From contig CM065307.1 of assembly GCA_033032175.1 (NCBI GenBank), positions 1,364,001-1,428,000 on the forward strand: DNA of 64,000 nt. Direction: 5' to 3'. Positions 1-11,370 of the stretch are shown here, piece after piece (position 1 is the first letter of the stretch; every line of letters starts with the position of its first letter). The stretch is from Saturnia japonica (Eukaryota > Arthropoda > Insecta > Lepidoptera > Saturniidae). The notes beneath the pieces were generated by a model. That model searched no databases and was not told the origin of the DNA. It was given only the letters and a program-made list of their open reading frames with translations. Made by a program: the position numbers and the translations under genes.

Positions 1-139
1 ATACCTTAAAACCTTAGTACTTATAATAATTAATATAAAATATAAATATAATAATATAATATATATTATATTATTATATAGTAGGACTAGTAGAATATAA
101 AATTTAGTATTTTGTCTACATAGGTGATTTGTAATATAA

Positions 140-390
140 TAATGCTAGTTAGTATGGGAACTTTTCTCCCGGTAAGAATCATAGTTTAACCAGTGTTATC
201 CCACAAATATAACAAATGCGAAAATTTGTATGTTTGTAACTCAATCACGCAAAAACGGCTGAACGGGTTTGGATGAAATTTAGCATACAGATAGTCTATA
301 ACCTGGATTAACACATAGGTTACTTTTTATTCCGGTTAAAGTCATAGTTTAAACAGTGTTATCCTACAGATATAATAAATACAGTACAGT
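140..390 (-). repeat. Dispersed repeat family K, minus copy
   Basis: Reverse complement of the copy at 53570-53940. Both carry the 'actcaatcacgcaaaaa.ggctgaacgg' block, the 'gatagtctataacctggaat' block and a tail ending in 'gtgttatcctaca.atataat'. Here the tail block occurs twice (about 160-215 and 335-385), a small duplication. Confidence 0.7.
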
Positions 391-2590
391 AAGGGTGATA
401 TTAATTATTATTTTTTAAGTTTTATTGGGACGGTTATAGTGTTGTTTTCATATTAACATATAATTAAAATACCATAAACACAATGATAAACCCATCTATG
501 ATTTTCTTTTAGTTTATCGTGTTCCGAGATCAATTTTGTGTATATCCAATAATACGTAGACGAAGTCTCGGATACCAGCTAGTCTGGAACTCAGAATACA
601 GAAAATCTGAGGTCTGGAATAAAAAAGTTTACGCTTATAATAAATGGAAAATACTTTTATTTCAATTTTCTTCTCATTAATAATGTCATTTTTAATTAAG
701 AAACCAAAACAACTGTTTCTTTTGAAAACTAATTATATTTTCAAATGAAACTTCAATAATTTGATTCTTTTCTTGAACAAGTACTTAATTAAATTTCCAT
801 AATATTAAAAAAAAGAACGTTTGGAACTTGAATTAATTTGTTAACAGCTATTTGAAGTTTCTATAATTTCTCCAATAAACTTTTTTTCTCGTTTTTGAAG
901 ACCTAAACATGCTTTTTTCTTTTTCCATTAAAGGTTTTTATGTTATAATTCTTTAGGCAAGTTATGAAAAAACAATGAGAGAGATTTTTCACGATGAGCG
1001 CATACGGTGCCATAAAATGTTTACCTCTATACAATGAAGTTGTTTTAATAACCTAATAATTTGTTGTGGTGAAGATAGACGCAGACATACTCGATGTTAA
1101 ACGTCAATTAACTCAACATGCCAGATGTCAAAGTAAGGTCGCGTAAAAACTCTTCTACAAATAACCTGAATAATAAAAAAAAATCAGTAACTTTAAATTA
1201 GACTAAACGCACACATACAAAACTATGGTAGTAATATGTTCAAACACATCCATGTGAGTTAATTTGCAAGCAACAATTCGTGCAAAAGTTTGCGTGTTGT
1301 TAAGTCGAGACTAGGGATTTGTCGCGTTGGATCGTCTGATAAGACCCATAATGGCTTGATAAAAGTTGATACAACTTACTAACTAACCACAGCATATTTT
1401 ATAAAGAACGTTCACTTTTTTATGTATACGGAAAAGTGAAGTATAATTTACTTTGTCATCTGATTTCAAGGTTCAATTATAATATATATTGTTAAATATT
1501 TGTCAGCGTGAATATTAAATCCGTACTAATGATGTATAGTAGTTCGTGATTCGCAGTCTGTAATTTGTAGCCAACAATAGCCAGTGTTCTCAACAATGTT
1601 TAATGCAGGTCTAGAACGCGATAAACTTTTTGAATTACACATCTATACATTAAAAGGTCTAACAACAGTCCTTCCTCGTTTTCACAAAATTTACGTCATG
1701 ACGAAATAAAACATAGTACTAAAATCGTTACTTAAAATATTTGATTATTATTGTATCCAAGAAAACGGCTGTCACAATGAACATTTCAAAATTACAATAC
1801 TGAATTTTATTATAATTGCATTGCGAAGATACGGGTTTTAATACATATTTCTCTATCTATTATAATTTCGACCTCATACTGGCATGTATATTATTATTAT
1901 AATGAGCAGTATATTACAATACGCAATATGTTAAAAACTGTTATCAAAGTTTTTTTTGTTGTTAAAATATGAAAGAATTTTAAATATTCAAGCGCAATAG
2001 ATTTTTTGATGTTGATTCTAAATATTGAAGTATTTTATCCGAGTTTTTAGGCTTTGACGTGCAATCGTGATCTAGGACTCATCGTATAAGTCAGATTGAA
2101 TTATCACGTAACAACAGCGGCTTGCGATTGGTTAGCGAGACACGTTTAGAAACGATAATACACGTGAAAACCTTCTGTATCTCGATTGAACTATGTCCGA
2201 AGAAAAGCGGTCTTATCTCCACGCTTGATTTAATATTATCTTTAGTTCTATTTGAGGGTTTTCATGTTAGCCGTTTCCCTTATCAGATAATAGATTCTGC
2301 TAGACGAAGCATACAATCTTTATCAAACTCTCTTATTTTAGTTTGTATTCCTCTATTCCTTTGTTTATCATTTGCGATGTAAAGGAAAACATCCTGAGGT
2401 AAATTTGATTCTGGAATTATTCTGCTAGTAATAAAAACATAGTGCATCAAAAAGCTGTCTGTACCCTGATGGTTTTTATTTCCTTATCTATCCACTAGTA
2501 TGATTTTATTTGGATATTAATTAATTATTATTGTAGTGAACATCTATCCAATCTAATTTAAATACATATGAAAGGACGCTGTGATTGACT
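391..2590. other. AT-rich stretch, no gene seen
   Basis: No recognisable coding sequence. A short motif at about 510-550 ('gtttatcgtgttccgagatc') recurs near 5990, 57715 and 57825, so it is a small dispersed repeat. The 86-codon ORF at 2122-2382 lacks recognisable content and overlaps no repeat. Confidence 0.5.
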
Positions 2591-2600
2591 GGCTAATCAA

Positions 2601-3437
2601 TCAACACAGAGCGAAAGCCACTGAACGGATTGCGCTGAAATTTAGCACACAAATAGTACATTCCAATTGTAGCTCATCTAACTTAGTGGTTGTTTGTTGT
2701 GCAGTGTGTGGTCTTGCGTCGTCGTGAAGCAGCAGTGGCCTAGAGCGATTGACCAATCTCGGTTGTTTAGCAGCTAGTTCTTCCTTCATGGTTTGCAGTT
2801 GCTCACAATAGATGTCTGCCATAATCGTTTGGCCAGATTTTAGAAAGCTGTAGTTAACGACACTGGCGCTAGTCCACCAAACACTCACAAGTAATTTTTC
2901 TGGGTCAATTTTCGTTCAGGGCAGGATTTGGCTGGGTCTCCAGGGTTCAGCCATTACGACGAGCGCTTCCGATTATCGTACAGAATCCACTTTTCATCAC
3001 AAGTAATGATTCGATTTAAAATCCCTTCATTATTGTGTCGGTTGAGCAAAGGAACACAGCAGATGACGCGTGTTTGCAAGTTCGATTCACTCAATTCATG
3101 AGGTACCCATCGAACAAGTTTTTTTATTTTCCCGATTTGCTTCAAGTGTATTAATACAGTTTTTTCACTTACCCGAAGCCTCTGAAGTGCTTTGTGATGG
3201 ATCCGCTTCCACATTAGCCTTTAATTCTTCATTTTCAACTTTGGTGTCCGGTCGTCCACGGGGTTGGTTCTGAAGGTCGAAATTTCCAGAATGAAAACGT
3301 TGAAACCAAAAATGTACCGTGCTTTCTTTTGCAACACCAGCGCCGTACACATCATTAATCCTTCGAGCTGTTTCTGCAGCACTGGTGCCACGGTAAAACT
3401 CGTACTCGTAAATATACCGATATTTCATGTTTTCCAT
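2601..3437 (-). pseudogene. Broken mariner transposase (DD34D type)
   Basis: Three minus-strand pieces in order: 3437-3165 (N-terminal helix-turn-helix part: EFYRGTSAAETARRI, VHFWFQRFHSGNFDLQNQPRGRP), 3214-2954 (RVSEKTVLIHLKQIGKIKKLVRWVPHEL, then CDEKWILYDN with the first catalytic Asp), and 2888-2601 (VWWTSASVVNYSFL, LLHDDARPH with the second Asp). It is frameshifted near 3190 and near 2950. After LDELQLE the sequence loses similarity, so the 'PPYSPDL.P.D' block with the third Asp and the 3' inverted repeat are gone. It is therefore a dead, truncated copy. The type resembles the Hsmar1/cecropia group. Confidence 0.88.
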
Positions 3438-3539
3438 TGTTCGGTAATAAGCGACTCCAAAGAAAAAAATAATGAAGAAAAAACAAATGAATGACTGTTT
3501 TCAAAACTCAAATGCACCATCTAAATGAATTTATAAATT

Positions 3540-4379
3540 TGAATTTGGAATTCTTAACCAAAGAGGAGATATTTCAGATCAAAGTTGCCAGTACGACAAA
3601 ACGCTAATTTCAAATGTAAAGACCTAATATTTCCATGGTACGATACTCAGTAGCAAATTAGAAGTTTTACGCAGGCGAAACTGCCAAGCACGACTAGTAT
3701 ATTACATATTTTCATAATCACAATACTTTTGCATATATGTACATGTATTTATGGTATACAGTACATATTACAGTTATGTAGCATCTCTATTGAAATTAAC
3801 AAATGTTTAACGAAAGAGATTTTCACTTTTGTCACAATGTGTAATTCATTATCGAGCAAATGACTTAAATCTCATAAAAAATTGTATCTTCAAAACAATC
3901 GAGGTTTCAAATATAGGACTGATAAATTAAATTAAAATATAACTCAAATTTATGATAAATAATGCTAAATAAAATTATTATCAAATAAAAGAAAGAGAGC
4001 TACAAAAAAAATCCCTTTCTCAATCGCTTTTAATAGTGAGTTAAAACTGGGTAAATCAGTCGTACTATTAAGTTCCGTGGAATGAAACGAAAGACTTTCT
4101 TGAAAACGACAACACTATCTTTCTATTACATAAACTTGTATTACAATGCTCGGGGAAAGTACAAAGAAAATGATAGTCTACATACAAATTACTTGAGAGG
4201 TTAACCGTGTGCTTAGTCCGATCGTTTCTCAGCAAATAATTTCGCATAATGAAGATTGAACACTTTACAATATATTTCTTATAATGTAACTTGAATCCTG
4301 TTTTCGACTACATTCTTCGCATTACTATAATATGAAATATCATTTTTTTTATTTTACCCTTAAATTAATGGAGACGTTC
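3540..4379. other. No gene seen
   Basis: AT-rich sequence without recognisable coding content or repeats shared elsewhere in the window. Confidence 0.45.
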
Positions 4380-4555
4380 TGAAGAAACGTAAGGTCAAGA
4401 GTACTCTAAACCGACGAGCATGCATGAAAAGGTTAATGAATGTCGAAGAAGCGAAAGAGGTATGCCAGGATCGTAGCAGGTGGAAGGACGTGGTCTCTGC
4501 CTACCCCGTTGGGATATAGGCGTGATTTATGTATGTATGTATATTAATAAGATCT
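4380..4555 (+). mobile_element. 3' end of a non-LTR retrotransposon (RTE-like), 5'-truncated
   Basis: Translates without stops to a C-terminal pol tail (CMKRLMNVEEAKEVCQDR, RWKDVVSAYP) and closes with a TAG, followed at about 4530 by a (TGTA)n tail, the usual 3' end of such LINEs. Only the last 45 or so codons are present. This is a 5'-truncated insertion. Confidence 0.7.
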
Positions 4556-5244
4556 AAGAAGCCTAGAGTAAGATTTCTAGTGCAGCTCGTGATAGTACAT
4601 AGGTATTTGATGATAAACTTTTTCCCAAAAGTGATGAACTATCTCTAGTTCAGGCTATCTCCCCCACCTATCGATATTGCTAATACCGAAGCGTTGTATC
4701 ATTATTTTCAGCACGTGATCTCTCGCTACTTAGCATCTAAATCTCATCTAGGTTTAACCCGAGATTTTTACAATATCGACAAATCAATGTGCTAGTGGGG
4801 TTGATATCTGATACGACGTTTACCTCATTCTATCCATGTTTTGGTCCACCAGCCATTATCCTGCCCGACACAACTTCAGTTTTGAGATTGCCTTTTCATA
4901 GACCTTATTGCGAAGTCGGTTCTTGATATTACTCAGTCGATTTTCAAGATTGACGCCGATAATTGCATACTCCACTTTTTATGTCACGTGTATTTTGTGC
5001 AGTCTCAACTGTGAGCATCTTTACCTCACACTATGTATCTTGGTGGCCTGGATATATTGATTTTAAAGACGATTATGCAAGTATAGTGGAATATCTTCTA
5101 ACTTTTGAATGTCGCAAATTCCAAATACTAGTTCAATTGTCTTGAGTTGCACCATAGAACGTTATTTATGGTACAAAATTTATCAGTTTTTAAATTATAA
5201 ATGTTTTAAAACTATTTGACTGGACAAATTCTTATAAATTTTAT
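4556..5244. other. No gene seen
   Basis: The 60-codon ORF at 4963-5145 has no recognisable content. No shared repeat was noticed. Confidence 0.4.
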
Positions 5245-5440
5245 TCGCTGCCGATCCCCACGGACCTAGCGTTTCGACCACAAAAGGCTCAAATATGTAA
5301 CTACTATCTATGACGTCGTTGCTCGTCCTTGGATTGAGACAATGAATCACTCTCGCCAAACTTAATGCGTACGCATGAGCCTCGTGATCTGTTTCTCTAC
5401 AGCCATCAATATAGTTACCAAGACGAATGTACGTGTCGTA
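5245..5440 (-). mobile_element. LINE open-reading-frame fragment
   Basis: The minus strand is open for about 63 codons: YIRLGNYIDGCRETDHEAHAYAL, then IFEPFVVETLGPWGSAA. I recognise this as part of a pol-associated ORF common in lepidopteran retroposons (from memory). No ends are visible. The fragment at 23270-23600 may come from a similar element type. Confidence 0.55.
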
Positions 5441-6239
5441 AAAATAAAATAAATAAATGGCCCACGCAGATTTCCTCCTCCGGAGACAAATAAAAAAGCA
5501 ATTATCCTATATAAATAGTGGGGAGAAAAAACAGCTTAATGGGACATTTGCAATTCCGTCGTATTATGGCGTATTGCTTTTAATGATCGTTTAATATTTC
5601 TCCGGCAGTCACCACCTACCGTGGACCTTCTTATCATTTTTAGTGAATACCATTTGAATATCAAATAGGGGAGCCAGTGTCCCTAATGTTTAAGCATGGG
5701 GATGATAAATAGGTCATATTTCTTGGCTGTTGAAAGAGGACCGGGTAATCAAGATTTTTGGGTCCATTATTTCTTAAAGGTTCAGTGTCGCCAGTACTTT
5801 ATGTTTATTTTATGAAAAAAAAAGAAAATAATAAAATGTGCCAACGCCGCGTCTTCATAATCCGCTATAGAAAGATCTTATTTTAGAGGAGAGTAAATAT
5901 ACTGTTCTATTTTTTAATGATAATAAAATTCAAAAGTAGATATGGTACAACTTTGTGGGGACTACCACATGGTGATCATAATGGTGAGTCTTTTTTGATT
6001 TATCGCGTTTCGAGATAAGCCAGTGTATATCCATCTTACGAGAGATTTGATGTCGGTGACTGGCGATAGATTCTTTGTTTTCGGATTGTACTATACATCA
6101 GAACGTAAAAGACAACAACAAATATTTCAGGGTTCAATACTAAAATTATTTTACTGCTTAGTTAACACACACAATATATTGTTTGTAGTAATTATGGTAT
6201 AACATTTCCAGTAACCTGAACATACCAATAACAATAAAC
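5441..6239. other. No gene seen
   Basis: AT-rich. It contains the short 'tttatcgcgtttcgagat' repeat near 6000, also found near 510, 51060 and 57825. Confidence 0.4.
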
Positions 6240-6706
6240 TTAGAGGTGGGCGATTATTAAATATACTAATGTAATCATTCGAATATAAAGATATCTCGAT
6301 TATAGCCATTAGTAATAACTAATATTAGTAATTTTATTATGAGTGATAATTCATAATCGAATTACGAATAATGATCATTCATAATTGAGTCGGATGTACT
6401 ACCCAGAGGTGAAAAATTGGTCGTGCAGTGGCACACAAATTTTTTATAAGAACACATAACAATTAGCTAAAAAAATACGCAGTTGTAAGTTAACAATTAT
6501 CTAAAAAAATGGTCGTTCGGTCGTAATAGTTGATTAGTTAATGATGACTTATAATCGAAGTACGTAGGTTACTTATTAAAATTATTAATTATTATTACGA
6601 CCCGAATGATCTTTTTTTTACTTTCCACTCTCGCCCACCTCTAGGTAATATCACTTATAATCAAAATATCTCGATTATGTAAATCATTCACAATCGTCCA
6701 CCTCTA
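6240..6706. mobile_element. hAT-type MITE with 8-bp target duplication
   Basis: Terminal inverted repeats TAGAGGTGGGCGATTATT (left) and, read from the right end, TAGAGGTGGACGATTGT. The flanks CAATAAAC at 6232-6239 and 6707-6714 are an exact 8-bp duplication, the hAT hallmark. A second inner copy of the terminal motif (cgcccacctcta, 6632-6643) suggests a nested or rearranged right end. There is no coding capacity, and 'atctcgattat' motifs recur inside both ends. Confidence 0.85.
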
Positions 6707-6889
6707 CAATAAACATAACAACTTACTTAATTTCCTATATCCGCTTATTGTAAGATAATACATTAATAATAAACGAAAAAACTAAAGCATCTAAAAGCGA
6801 TCTCGTCAAAATTCCGAGTAATCCGCTACAGCAACTCGGGTTCGTTGTTTTTTTCCTTATAGACGTTGAGCTGGTAACGTTCATGACAT

Positions 6890-7710
6890 CATTATATCAA
6901 TACGTGAGAAGAAAAGTTTGGACACCTTTTTAAGTATATTGCGTGCACGGAAGTCTCTGAGATTTGGCATGGTTAAATTTTATATGGAGAAGGAGTGCAG
7001 AAAGCTAAAATTTATCTGTAATATCTATTACTATTAAATAAAATTAAACAAATTAATACTTCTCTTTGGAATACAAATTCATTAGCCGCATCGTACGATG
7101 CTGCGATCGCTGTGATTGTCAAATTGCACGGCCCCTTAGCTTCGTCCACGGCTCTGCTGGCACGTAGGCCAGACTACTTCGTGCTTTAGCCGTGAACTCG
7201 CGTTTGTTTTGTTTTGTTGTTTCCGGACGTTTCGCTAGCGCTGAGATATATGTGATTTACGGTGGTTGAAATTTTTGCATTGTATAACTTTGAGTTGGTG
7301 TCTCAGGAGGGTTTTGATGAACAGATTGCTTGCGTGATAGTGTCCTGTGGGATTTGAGGCTGCACACATACATACACACAGTTTACTTTACACACAAATA
7401 CTTCACAATCTGCAGTCCGGGTCGACGGGGCAAAGTCAAGGTCAACGCACTCTCCTGATGAGGTTAGTCTCTTTTGTTTGGTTATTAGAATATTTACTGT
7501 GTATCGCAGCAATAGCTTCGAGAGGGATTAATTCGCGATTGATTGAATTAAGGACCCAGCACCTATTACGGGAACTCCTCGAACAACTGCGAATCCTAAC
7601 TGACCAGTCCCATTGTATTTAGACCCCCCAAAATATTGACATTGTAATTCAATTAAAAGTGACAGCAAGTGATATAATATTTATTGTTCAGGTTCATACT
7701 GCAAATGATT
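6890..7710 (+). repeat. Dispersed repeat family C, split by an insertion
   Basis: Left part 6890-7060 ('aatacgtgaga...', 'gcgtgcacggaagtctctgagatt', 'ggagaaggagtgcag') and right part 7589-7710 ('gcgaatcctaac', 'aaaatattgacattgt', 'gtgacagcaagtgat'). Complete copies at 24270-24630 (minus), 54405-54715 and 58400-58775 join these two parts directly, which defines the insertion precisely. Confidence 0.8.
7061..7588. mobile_element. 528-bp insertion inside repeat family C
   Basis: Comparison with uninterrupted family C copies shows foreign DNA bounded by ACT on both sides (7058-7060 and 7586-7588), a possible 3-bp target duplication. GC content is higher than the surroundings. No terminal inverted repeats, poly-A or TG..CA ends are seen. 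A plus-strand ORF starting at 7347 encodes a hydrophobic stretch (VSFVWLLEYLLCIAAIA) and a helical end, but it runs out into the family C sequence at 7622, so its coding status is doubtful. Class unknown. Confidence 0.55.
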
Positions 7711-7734
7711 TATAACCAACGTCAACAAAAAGCA

Positions 7735-7930
7735 GGAGGTTACTCAATTCGAATGTATATTACTTTTATGGATGTTCAGCCATATCTTCTTTGTTTATGA
7801 ACCGATTTGGATGATTCTTTTTTCGTTGGATAGGGGATACCTCAAGCGTGAATTTAATTCTAAGGGATCTCTTAAAAATCATCGAAGATGGTTTTCCTTT
7901 TTGTTAATAAGTGTCTTGTGATGTTATCAA
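7735..7930 (+). repeat. Dispersed repeat family A copy
   Basis: Carries the family landmarks 'ggaggttactcaattcgaatg', 'tggatgttcagccata', 'tgaaccgatttggatgattc' and 'ggggatacctcaag'. Other copies lie near 10825, 11180, 15360, 16420, 21160, 22290, 31590, 52430 and 56030. Confidence 0.75.
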
Positions 7931-7939
7931 TTAGTATAT

Positions 7940-8105
7940 GAATCGTTGTCGACTATGGTACAATTTAATAATATTAGATTCTACAATCAGGTTCCTAAGC
8001 ACATTACCGTTATTTTGAACAATCAGTTTAAGGACCATGTCAAGCAGACTTTTGGTCAAAAGGATAGTTCAGTAGATCATTACGTGAATGATATTGATAA
8101 TCTGG
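7940..8105 (+). mobile_element. LINE pol C-terminal fragment
   Basis: Reads FNNIRFYNQVPKHITVILNNQFKDHVKQ, then VDHYVNDID. The same tail type occurs at 21840-22080 ([22 protein letters not shown].., VNHYVNDSD). Such 'FYN.LP..I..L....FK' tails end the reverse transcriptase ORF of many insect non-LTR elements. Only this tail is left. Confidence 0.6.
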
Positions 8106-8134
8106 TAATTACTTCCTATATGTAAATCTACTAA

Positions 8135-8135
8135 A

Positions 8136-8170
<35 letters not shown>

Positions 8171-8171
8171 G
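8135..8171. repeat. (TA)n microsatellite
   Basis: Near-pure AT dinucleotide run. Similar short runs occur at about 41511-41530 and 50019-50036. Confidence 0.9.
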
Positions 8172-8619
8172 TTAAAAATTATTTATAAAGTTCTTTTTTT
8201 TTATCAAGAACATTTTTAACAAAACTGTCGTCAATTATGTGTTTATTAATTAGTTAAATAAATGAATATTTTATTCTATTCTAATTAGTAAAATAATTAA
8301 GGTTCCTCGCAAATTAAATAATAAACATTTTTTTCCATAAAATGACTGGCGGATGACCGCTGTGGTTGCGGGTCATGTAGAAACACGAGCGGAGTCGCGA
8401 ACACAGCTAGTTCGAACAAATAAAAACATTAACGAATTTCTAACTCTTTGACTATATAATACAAGGCGCGGACGAATGAGACGCTCGCGACGCATCTGGT
8501 CCAAATCACAGTGCAAATACTTATTACGTTTTCGTTTTGTGACCACATAAAGCTTTGCCTACATTGCCCTCATGCTCTATCCGATATATTACATTCATTA
8601 TGAAATTAAATATCAAATA

Positions 8620-8651
8620 CAAGGTGTCCAGAAAGGGTATCGGGTATTTGT
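8620..8651 (+). repeat. Left terminal inverted repeat of the DD41D element
   Basis: Begins CAAGGTGTCCAGAAAGGG. Exact reverse complement of 9889-9920, abutting TA at 8618-8619. Confidence 0.95.
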
Positions 8652-8693
8652 AAGTTCAATGAAACAAAAATTATTTGTATGCAATAAAAAAGT

Positions 8694-9804
8694 TTATTGT
8701 TTATTATTAGCATATGAATTGGAGAATTGTTTGGAAAAGATGATGTTATCCAATTGATGACCGTTACGTTGCTGGCACTCTTCTAAACGGAAACGAAGAT
8801 TGGCGATAACACGTTGACACATAGCTATCGATATTGCTGCCATTTCTGACCTGATGTTTTGCTTTAAATGGGTTAGATTCGTCGGATTGTTTTGATAAAC
8901 CTTACTTTTAAGGTATCCCCATGCAAAATAGTCAAGCGGGCTAAGGTCGGGGCTTCTGGGAGGCCAGTTGATGTTACCCCTTCGCGAAATGACTTTATTA
9001 GGGAATAATTCGTTAACAACTTCCATTGAGTCATTTGAGGTATGGCAAGTGGCCCCATCTTGCTGGAACCACGTTCTTGAGTTGACCTGCAAACTCCTGC
9101 AACTCTGGGACCAAAAAATTTCGCAACATATCGCAATAACGGTCACTATTCACATTAATTGCTCGGCCTCGTTGATCTTCATGAAAATAAGGACCAATTA
9201 TGCCTTTAGCAGACATAGCGGCCCAAACAACGACCTTTGGGCTATGCAGGGGTCGTTCATGCTTTCGTCTCGGATTTTCCACTGCCCAGTATCGACAATT
9301 CTGCTTATTAACATGATCATTCAGGTGAAAATTTGCTTCGTCACTGAACAGTATGTTGTTAAAGTTGTTAAATCGCTGCAGCATTTCGTTCGCAAAATTC
9401 AGTCGATTAGCATAGTCCGTATCCTTCAATTCTTGAACCAATTGAATTTTATAGGCTTTTAGATGTAAGTCTTTCTTTAAAATCGAATGTAAAGACGATT
9501 TTTTGATGTTCAACGCTTGGCTTCGCTTTCGGATGGATAAAGACGGATTTTGACGAACCGACGCCTCAACTTCTTCAATTGTTTCTTCATCGCGAACTAA
9601 ACGAAGACGACCAGAGTTTTGAATTTTAACTGTCGCACCTGTATTCTCTAACATCCTGATCCATTTCCTAATGCTATCGTCACTTGGCGCGTGGCGTGTA
9701 CGATATTCCGCACGATAGAGACGTTGAGCAGTCACTATTGAATCACCATTACGATAATACGCTCGTACGCAAAATGCGCGTTGCGTCCCCGAGTACTGTT
9801 CCAT
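8694..9804 (-). pseudogene. DD41D transposase with a single frameshift
   Basis: Cut-and-paste transposase, about 370 codons from the ATG at 9804. The N-terminal DNA-binding half (RAYYRNGDSIVTAQRLYR, SDDSIRKWIRMLENTG) is followed by the catalytic core: FSDEANFHLNDHVNKQNCRYW (first Asp), WFQQDGATCHTS (second Asp) and PRSPDLSPLDYFAWGYLKSKVY (third Asp). Forty-one residues lie between the second and third Asp, hence DD41D. Frame 1 is open to about 9080 (..LQEFAGQLKN); the rest continues in another frame to the stop at 8694. A one-base change near 9070-9085 explains this. All three acidic residues are retained, so the copy is dead by one indel only, unless the break is a sequencing error. Confidence 0.9.
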
Positions 9805-9888
9805 CGTGACTAAAACTCCACAAAATGGCGGACGCCACGAACCCCTCCCCGCACCCTTTAGACGCCCCGTTTCGAATATGGCGCGAAA

Positions 9889-9920
9889 ACAAATACCCGA
9901 TACCCTTTCTGGACACCTTG
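9889..9920 (-). repeat. Right terminal inverted repeat of the DD41D element
   Basis: Ends CCCTTTCTGGACACCTTG and is followed by TA. Identical over 32 bp to the left repeat read on the other strand. Confidence 0.95.
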
Positions 9921-10254
9921 TATTAAAGGTTGGTTGGTGTATTGTTATTCAGTATTGCGTTCTTACTAAGAGGCCGATGCTGGGTAGTTTTAGTAGATAT
10001 TATGTCATGTTTTTTTATTATTACAATTCTCTATTGTTATACTTAGTTTATTCTAGTATTTGTACCAGAATTTAAACACTCAATTGACGCTTTAACAGAT
10101 GGGATGACTAATTTGTAATTATTTCTAGTATTTTTATAGTATTATTAGTCGTTTACAAACCGACAGACAGTCAGTGAATCAACCAGTCAATTAATCAATC
10201 AATCAATTATTATTTTATCGTTATAGGTTAAAACCCAACCTAACGTAAAGCGTT

Positions 10255-10560
10255 ATTTACACAAACTCACCTGGTTTTAGGTGACGAGGTGGTCCAAGAT
10301 GGTAGAACGTAAAGCCTAGTGGAAGACTTGCTCTTAAGTGCAACTGCCGGAACACACCTATTAGAACTTGGCAACAGATTTTCAACTCGAAGGTGGTAGC
10401 TAGCCAGGCGGGCATTAGAAAAAGCCCTGCCTATAACATGCTATGTTTTCATCACGATGTTTTCCTTCACCGAAAGCTCATGCTCACTGCAGGGATTCGA
10501 ACTCACGTCGATCGACGCGATGTCCGTACACGCTACAACTGAGCCATCATTTAATCATTA
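10255..10560 (-). mobile_element. tRNA-derived SINE-like repeat, minus strand
   Basis: On the minus strand an A-box-like TGGCTCAGTTG (10546-10536) lies about 30 nt before a B box GAGTTCGAATCCC (10504-10492). The motif 'gatgttttccttcaccg' beside it is a phrase I know from lepidopteran SINE-like repeats. It is not a foldable tRNA gene. Boundaries are approximate. Confidence 0.45.
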
Positions 10561-10824
10561 TCTAGTAAAAAAAAGTTTTATTTTAAAAATTTATAATTTG
10601 GAAATGTGTGATTACTGTTTCGTATTATTATTTATTTCTCAGTATTGAAATCGTATTTGTTACGTAAAAGATCACTCTTATACAAGCTTTTCTGAACTTA
10701 TGTTAAATTTTCAAAGATATATTGGGAAGAGAAATTTAAGAATACATTCTTGAAACACATTCGTAAGTGATTCGCGAAACCCATCCCATAAGCTGCTCGA
10801 ACTACCGTTTTTATACGATATAAA

Positions 10825-11370
10825 AAAATGGCGGTTACTCAATTCGAATGTTTTTTTTTTTAAACGGATGTTCAGTCATAACTTATTTGTTTATGAACCG
10901 ATTTGGATTATTTTTTTGTTGTTTAATAGGGGATACACCTCAAGAGTGGACTTTTACCTTCAAAGATACACCAGTTAACTGTACAAAATCATTCATGTTA
11001 GTTTTCTGTTTTGTTAAAACTTGTCTAGTTGATTTAAATATATTGTCTTTCTCAACCGCTGAAACCTGTATTTAAGTATCGATAAATGTATTATTGGGGT
11101 AAAACTTTGGGTTTTTATTAGAATAGAAAAAAAATTGCCGTAAAATCTTAGGACTCGTATAAAGGTGCTTTTTTGAACCGACTTCAAAAAAAAAAAAGAC
11201 GGAGGAACTTCTTTGTTTCTGTACCGATTTCTCGGAGATGATTCTTTTTTTGTTGGAAAAGGGTACCTCAAGTATGGTCCCATTTTAAATTCATTGTAAT
11301 TGGACCTCCAACTTTGAAGATACCCCAAAGGTCACTTCAAGATCATTAAAGTTGGTTTTCTATTTTGTAA
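10825..11370 (+). repeat. Two adjacent family A copies
   Basis: One copy at 10825-11000 ('ggcggttactcaattcgaatg') and a second from about 11175 ('ccgacttcaaaaaaa', 'ggtacctcaag', 'ccaactttgaagatac'), both plus strand. The small ORFs on either strand here are by-products of the repeat. Confidence 0.65.

Larger units (their letters stand above)
8620..9920 (-). mobile_element. Nearly intact DD41D Tc1/mariner transposon
   Basis: The 1,301-bp element is bounded by perfect 32-bp inverted repeats at 8620-8651 and 9889-9920 and flanked by TA on both sides (8618-8619, 9921-9922), the superfamily's target duplication. It holds a single transposase gene on the minus strand. The perfect inverted repeats suggest recent arrival, but the gene has one frame break. 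Confidence 0.95.

Noticed and set aside
4530..4550. Short tandem (TGTA) repeat as a CRISPR-like or satellite array
   Set aside because: It is the few-unit 3' tail of the LINE fragment at 4380-4555.
7347..7622. A 91-codon ORF as a small membrane protein gene
   Set aside because: It crosses the edge of the insertion into family C repeat sequence at 7589, so its end is chance.
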